From JBBQZP01 sp038207585 (GTDB lineage: Bacteria; Pseudomonadota; Alphaproteobacteria; Rhodobacterales; Rhodobacteraceae), in contig JBBQZP010000043.1 in the NCBI GenBank assembly GCA_038207585.1, forward strand, positions 1 to 26,109: a DNA stretch of 26,109 nt. The letters are read 5' to 3'. A model generated the notes under the pieces. It searched no databases. It had not been told where the DNA came from and worked only from the letters and a program-made list of their open reading frames with translations. The position numbers and the translations under genes were made by a program. Numbering within the stretch: the first letter of the stretch is position 1; the number at the start of each line of letters is the position of its first letter. This document shows, in pieces, positions 22,675 through 26,109 of the stretch.

Positions 22675-24351
22675 TTACTCCGTCGACAGCCTGCTGACCA
22701 CCACGGTCACTTCGGGCTTCTTGCCGATTTCCTCCATCGACACCTGACGGACCACACGGCGGATCGCTTCTTCCACCTTGTCGTCGTCGCGCAGGATCTT
22801 GCGACCGGCACCTTGCAGGAATTCCGACAACTCGGTTTCCATCACCTCGGCCAAAGGTGCCTTGCGCTTGGTCTTTTCCGGCAGACCCATCAACTCGACC
22901 CACGCATCGCCCAAAGGCTCATCGCCCTCATCAAGGATCACCGTGGCCAGCACATGCCCGTTCAGCGCCATGCGGATACGGTCGCGCACAACACCGTCAC
23001 GCGCGCCGATCATCACCGACCCGTCAAGGTAGACCCGCCCGGTTTCCAGATATTCCGCAACCTCGGGCACATCGCCGGTCAGATCCATCATCATGCCGTT
23101 GACCACAACCTCGGTCGCAATCCCCTTGGCGGCCCCGATGCGGGCATGTTCGCGCAAGTGGCGGTGTTCGCCGTGCATCGGGATCAGCATCTGCGGTTTC
23201 AGAACCGCATGCACCGCTTCCAGATCAGGCCGGTTGGCGTGGCCCGAGACGTGATACATCCCGCCGTTATCATCCACCACATCAACGCCCATTTCGGAAA
23301 ACGCGTTCATGATGGAAATCACGCCACGCTCATTGCCCGGAATGGTCTTGGAGGAAAAGAGGAACATATCCCCCTCTTTCATCTCGATCCCAAGATATTT
23401 CCCCCGCGCCAGTTGCGCCGAAGCGGCACGCCGTTCGCCCTGCGATCCTGTGACGATCAGCATCAGATTTCCGCGCGGCACTTCCAGCGCCTGTTCCGGC
23501 GGGATCAGCGGCGGGAAATCTGTAAGCACACCCGATTCCTGCGCCGCGCGCACCATGCGCTGCATCGCACGCCCCAGAAGGCAAACCGACCGCCCCGCCC
23601 CCCGTGCCGCATCGGCCAGCGTTTTCAGGCGGGCCACATTCGATGCAAAGGTGGTGGCCACAACCATGCCCTGCGCACCCTTGATCAGATCGCGGATCGG
23701 CTCGCGGATCGAACTTTCAGACCGGCCCGCGTGCAGCGAGAACACGTTCGTGCTGTCACACATCAGCGCCTTCACCGGGCGTTCGGCGGCGATGGCTGCG
23801 TAAATCTCTGGCTGCCAGCCCTCGCCCACCACGGGCGTTTCATCCAGCTTGAAGTCACCCGAATGGACGATCCGGCCGGCTGGCGTATCAATCACCAACG
23901 CGCTGCTTTCGGGCACCGAATGGGCCATCGGCACGAACTGCACCTTGAACGGCCCCGCCTCGATGGTTTCGGGGCGCGCGGCGACGGTGGTGATCGCATC
24001 GCGCGGGTGGCCGAATTCCTCGAACTTCAGCCGTCCGATGGTCGCAGTAAACCGACGCGCGTAAATCTTCGATTTCAGTTGCGGCCACAGGTGGCCAAGG
24101 GCACCAATGTGGTCTTCATGCGCATGGGTGATGAAGATCGCCTCGATCCGGTCGGCGCGTTTGGCCAGCCACGAGATGTCGGGCAAGATCAGATCAACGC
24201 CGGGGGTCGTGTCCATGTCGGGGAAGGTGACGCCCAGATCGACGACGATCAGACGTTCCTTATCCTCGGGGCCATAGCCATAGACATAGGCGTTCATCCC
24301 GATCTCGCCCGCGCCTCCGAGGGGAAGATAGATCAGGCGGTTGGTGGTCAT
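22675..24351 (-). CDS. rnj: Ribonuclease J
   Basis: RNase J is a metallo-beta-lactamase/beta-CASP enzyme with 5' exonuclease and endonuclease activity that matures rRNA and degrades mRNA. The 558-residue protein has the zinc motif THAHEDH (75-81, HxHxDH type), the GDFKLDETPV region, the beta-CASP segment with CDSTNVFS and VTGSQGE, and the late HxxGH/HGEHRHL segments (YHVSGHANR and MHGEHRHL). Length is normal. Alphaproteobacteria generally use RNase J together with RNase E. The ATG overlaps the coaX stop by four bases. It is last in the nuoN-birA-coaX-rnj string before two palindromes and a terminator. Confidence 0.97.
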   Translation of the reverse strand: MTTNRLIYLPLGGAGEIGMNAYVYGYGPEDKERLIVVDLGVTFPDMDTTPGVDLILPDISWLAKRADRIEAIFITHAHEDHIGALGHLWPQLKSKIYARRFTATIGRLKFEEFGHPRDAITTVAARPETIEAGPFKVQFVPMAHSVPESSALVIDTPAGRIVHSGDFKLDETPVVGEGWQPEIYAAIAAERPVKALMCDSTNVFSLHAGRSESSIREPIRDLIKGAQGMVVATTFASNVARLKTLADAARGAGRSVCLLGRAMQRMVRAAQESGVLTDFPPLIPPEQALEVPRGNLMLIVTGSQGERRAASAQLARGKYLGIEMKEGDMFLFSSKTIPGNERGVISIMNAFSEMGVDVVDDNGGMYHVSGHANRPDLEAVHAVLKPQMLIPMHGEHRHLREHARIGAAKGIATEVVVNGMMMDLTGDVPEVAEYLETGRVYLDGSVMIGARDGVVRDRIRMALNGHVLATVILDEGDEPLGDAWVELMGLPEKTKRKAPLAEVMETELSEFLQGAGRKILRDDDKVEEAIRRVVRQVSMEEIGKKPEVTVVVSRLSTE

Positions 24352-25127
24352 AGGTTTTCCGTTTCCTTGTTGTAGCGGTGAATCAAGACAAGACCCTGCA
24401 TGGTCAGATCATCCTCGACCGCTTGAAATAATGTGGTTCCCTGATGGAACAACGGGGCAAGCCCCCCGGTGGCAATGACATTCATCGGGCTGTCGCGCTC
24501 GGCCCGGATCGCCCGGACGAGGCCTTCGACAAGGCCGATGTAGCCCCAATACACACCCGACTGCATGCAGGCCACCGTATTCGTGCCGATGGCCGATTGC
24601 GGCTTTGTCACATCGACATGCGGCAGGGCGGCGGCGGCCATGTGCAGCGCTTCAAGGCTGAGGTTGACGCCGGGTGCAATGGCCCCGCCGATATAGGCAC
24701 CGTCGTGATCAACCACGTCGAACGTGGTGGCCGTGCCAAAATCGACGATGATCAGGTTGCCGCCGTGGCGGGCGTATCCTGCCACGGTGTTGGTCAGCCG
24801 GTCGGGGCCGACCGTCGTGCCCTGATCGACGCGCGGGGCCACGGGCAAGGCGCAATCGGGCCGCCCCACGACCAGCGGGCGGCAATCGAAATAGCGATTG
24901 CACAGAACCCGCAGGTTGAAGACAACGCGCGGCACGGTGGAGGAGATGATCGCCTCCGTCACATCGGCCTTCGTCCCGGTCATCGTCATCATCGAGGTCA
25001 GCCAGACGAAATACTCATCCGCCGTGCGCTTGTGGTCGGTCGCCATCCGCCATGTCGCGGCAAAGCGGGTGCCGTCCCACAGTGAAAAGACAGTGTTGGT
25101 GTTGCCGCAGTCGATGGCCAGAAGCAT
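24348..25127 (-). CDS. coaX: Type III pantothenate kinase
   Basis: CoaX phosphorylates pantothenate in the first step of coenzyme A synthesis. The 259-residue protein starts with the type III phosphate-binding loop MLLAIDCGNTNT (Asp6), and has the segment GPDRLTNTVAGYARHG, the second Asp motif IIVDFGTATTFDVV and GGAIAPGVNLSLEAL, all typical of the ASKHA-fold type III enzymes. These are insensitive to CoA feedback and need a monovalent cation. It starts 12 bases after the birA stop and overlaps rnj by four bases. Size is normal. Confidence 0.97.
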   Translation of the reverse strand: MLLAIDCGNTNTVFSLWDGTRFAATWRMATDHKRTADEYFVWLTSMMTMTGTKADVTEAIISSTVPRVVFNLRVLCNRYFDCRPLVVGRPDCALPVAPRVDQGTTVGPDRLTNTVAGYARHGGNLIIVDFGTATTFDVVDHDGAYIGGAIAPGVNLSLEALHMAAAALPHVDVTKPQSAIGTNTVACMQSGVYWGYIGLVEGLVRAIRAERDSPMNVIATGGLAPLFHQGTTLFQAVEDDLTMQGLVLIHRYNKETENL

Positions 25128-25139
25128 CCCCGCCCCCCC

Positions 25140-25877
25140 TTAGAAATACACATCGGCGGCGGCGATCGTCTCGCGCCCCGCTGCCGTGCGCAGGATCAAA
25201 GCGCCGGTGTCATCAATGCCCTCGAACGTCCCCTCGCGCGTCTGCGTGCCGGTGCGCGCGCGAATGGGTTGGCCAAGGTGGCTCGCATGGGCCAGCCATT
25301 CGGCGCGAAGCGGCACAAAGCCTTCGGTTGCAAGCCGTGTCTCCCATGCCGCAAAGGCCGGGGCGAGGTGGTCAAGGAACGCCTCGGGTGTGACGCGCAA
25401 GCCGGTTTCACCCAGCAGGCTGACGGGGGGCACAGCGCCCGGTTCAACGGCACGGGCATCAGGGGCAGCAATCAGATTGACGCCGATGCCAATCACCAAG
25501 GGCGCACCCTGCCCGGCGATTTCCAAGAGTATCCCCGCCAGCTTGCCGCCGTTCAGTAGAACATCATTCGGCCATTTCAGAGTGAATGCCCCCGCCAGCC
25601 CGGTCAGCGAAAAGCAAGCATCGCGCAGCGCCAGAGCGGCTGCGAAAGACCGCAGCGCCACGCGGGCGGGCGGCTCGGTTACCTGCATCACCAGCGAGCC
25701 GTAGAAATTCCCTTTCGGGCTGACCCAGGGCCGGCCCCGCCGCCCGCGCCCTGCCGTCTGCTCACCCGCCAGCACCCAGGCCGGGGCTTGCAGCCCCAAG
25801 GCATGCGCATTCGTGCTGCCAACCGTGGCCAGCACATGCCGCGCCACGCCTTGCGGCCATGCGGGCTTAGCGGACAA
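25140..25877 (-). CDS. birA: Biotin--[acetyl-CoA-carboxylase] ligase (no DNA-binding domain)
   Basis: This enzyme attaches biotin to the biotin carboxyl carrier protein. About 245 residues from a TTG at 25877. Motifs: STNAHA for the start of the catalytic core, GEQTAGRGRRGRPWVSPKGN (biotin/ATP loop), LKWPNDVLLNGGKLAGIL, and GIGVNL. The N-terminal helix-turn-helix of E. coli BirA is missing, so it is a group I ligase without repressor function. There is no in-frame ATG upstream of the core. The TTG at 25877 follows GGAA and overlaps the nuoN stop; a TTG at 25910 would add 11 residues, and a GTG at 25847 would be shorter. Confidence 0.93.
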   Translation of the reverse strand: MSAKPAWPQGVARHVLATVGSTNAHALGLQAPAWVLAGEQTAGRGRRGRPWVSPKGNFYGSLVMQVTEPPARVALRSFAAALALRDACFSLTGLAGAFTLKWPNDVLLNGGKLAGILLEIAGQGAPLVIGIGVNLIAAPDARAVEPGAVPPVSLLGETGLRVTPEAFLDHLAPAFAAWETRLATEGFVPLRAEWLAHASHLGQPIRARTGTQTREGTFEGIDDTGALILRTAAGRETIAAADVYF

Positions 25878-26109
25878 GCGCTTCCGCCGCGACGGCTGCA
25901 AGGGGTTCAATGCCGAACAGGTTAACGATGCCGATCAGCATCACTGCCGCCGACCCCATCATCAACAGCCACTGCGCGGGCACCATGCGGCTTTGCACGC
26001 CCTCGGCCTCTTTGCCGAAATACATGAAGAATACGATGCGCAGGTAATAGAACGCGCCGATCACCGACGCGATGACCCCGGCGATCGCCAGCCATGCCAT
26101 GCCGCCATC
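25867..26109 (-). CDS. nuoN: NADH-quinone oxidoreductase subunit N, C-terminal part
   Basis: About 80 residues from the end of NuoN, an antiporter-like proton-pumping subunit of respiratory complex I, enter from the right edge. The segment AIAGVIASVIGAFYYLRIVFFMYFG is the conserved NuoN helix with the YYLRI motif, followed by a hydrophilic loop and a last membrane helix (LLMMGSAAVMLIGIVNLFG). The gene would be the last of the nuo operon, followed by birA with overlap, a conserved alphaproteobacterial order. NuoM is less likely because of the YYLRIV motif and the birA neighbour. Truncated by the window only. Confidence 0.9.
   Translation of the reverse strand, partial: DGGMAWLAIAGVIASVIGAFYYLRIVFFMYFGKEAEGVQSRMVPAQWLLMMGSAAVMLIGIVNLFGIEPLAAVAAEALVR

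Noticed and set aside
22813..24375. 520-residue plus-strand open frame opposite rnj
   Set aside because: It is fully antisense to RNase J, which has intact catalytic motifs; the composition (His, Arg, Gln rich) is that of a reverse-frame shadow.

Overview
The window is GC-rich chromosomal DNA from an alphaproteobacterium, most likely of the Rhodobacterales (Rhodobacter/Roseobacter group). Supporting signs are the nuoN-birA-coaX-rnj gene order, a tatABC operon, surE-pcm followed by a LysM/M23 lipoprotein, a Hint-domain protein of the type common in that order, a BLUF photoreceptor, and a TTGCAA-type box before mntH. No tRNA, rRNA, insertion sequence, phage gene or CRISPR array was seen. The assignment rests on protein motifs read by eye, not on any search.

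Layout. (1) 1-5814, minus strand: a peptide/nickel-type ABC importer operon in the order permease C, permease B, periplasmic binding protein, acetamidase/formamidase-family hydrolase, fused two-domain ATPase (cut by the left edge). (2) 6087-7430, plus: mntH, an Nramp metal importer, behind a likely Mur/Fur-type box. (3) 7516-10184, plus: surE, pcm and an NlpD-like lipoprotein whose LytM domain lacks zinc ligands. (4) 10215-12792, minus: tatA-tatB-tatC and a DUF815 P-loop ATPase, joined by 4-bp overlaps after tatB. (5) 12959-15284: a short HTH regulator (plus), facing an orphan FbpC-like ATPase and an SDR-like protein with an atypical active site (minus). (6) 15455-18950: a Hint protein, a SnoaL-like protein, prfC and a BLUF protein, arranged as tail-to-tail overlapping pairs. 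(7) 19218-22463, plus: a methyltransferase and a P-loop kinase-like protein that I cannot assign to a pathway, then an RhlE-type DEAD-box helicase with a long Arg/Asp-rich tail and a strong terminator. (8) 22675-26109, minus: nuoN (partial), birA, coaX, rnj.

Most of the window is housekeeping: envelope protein export (Tat), protein repair (Pcm), division-linked amidase activation (NlpD-like), translation termination (RF3), RNA metabolism (RNase J, RhlE-like) and cofactor synthesis (CoaX, BirA). The accessory parts are the importer with its embedded amidase, the 12.9-15.3 kb cluster, the Hint protein, and the BLUF/methyltransferase/kinase neighbourhood. I see no clear new multi-gene defence or biosynthetic system. 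The best candidates for undescribed biology are the methyltransferase/P-loop pair, the Hint protein with Ser at the nucleophile position, and several small regulatory palindromes and leader hairpins. No gene-free stretch exceeds 300 bases; the longest are 5752-6086 if the permease-C gene starts at its ATG (272 bases if it starts at the TTG at 5814) and 18951-19217 (267 bases).
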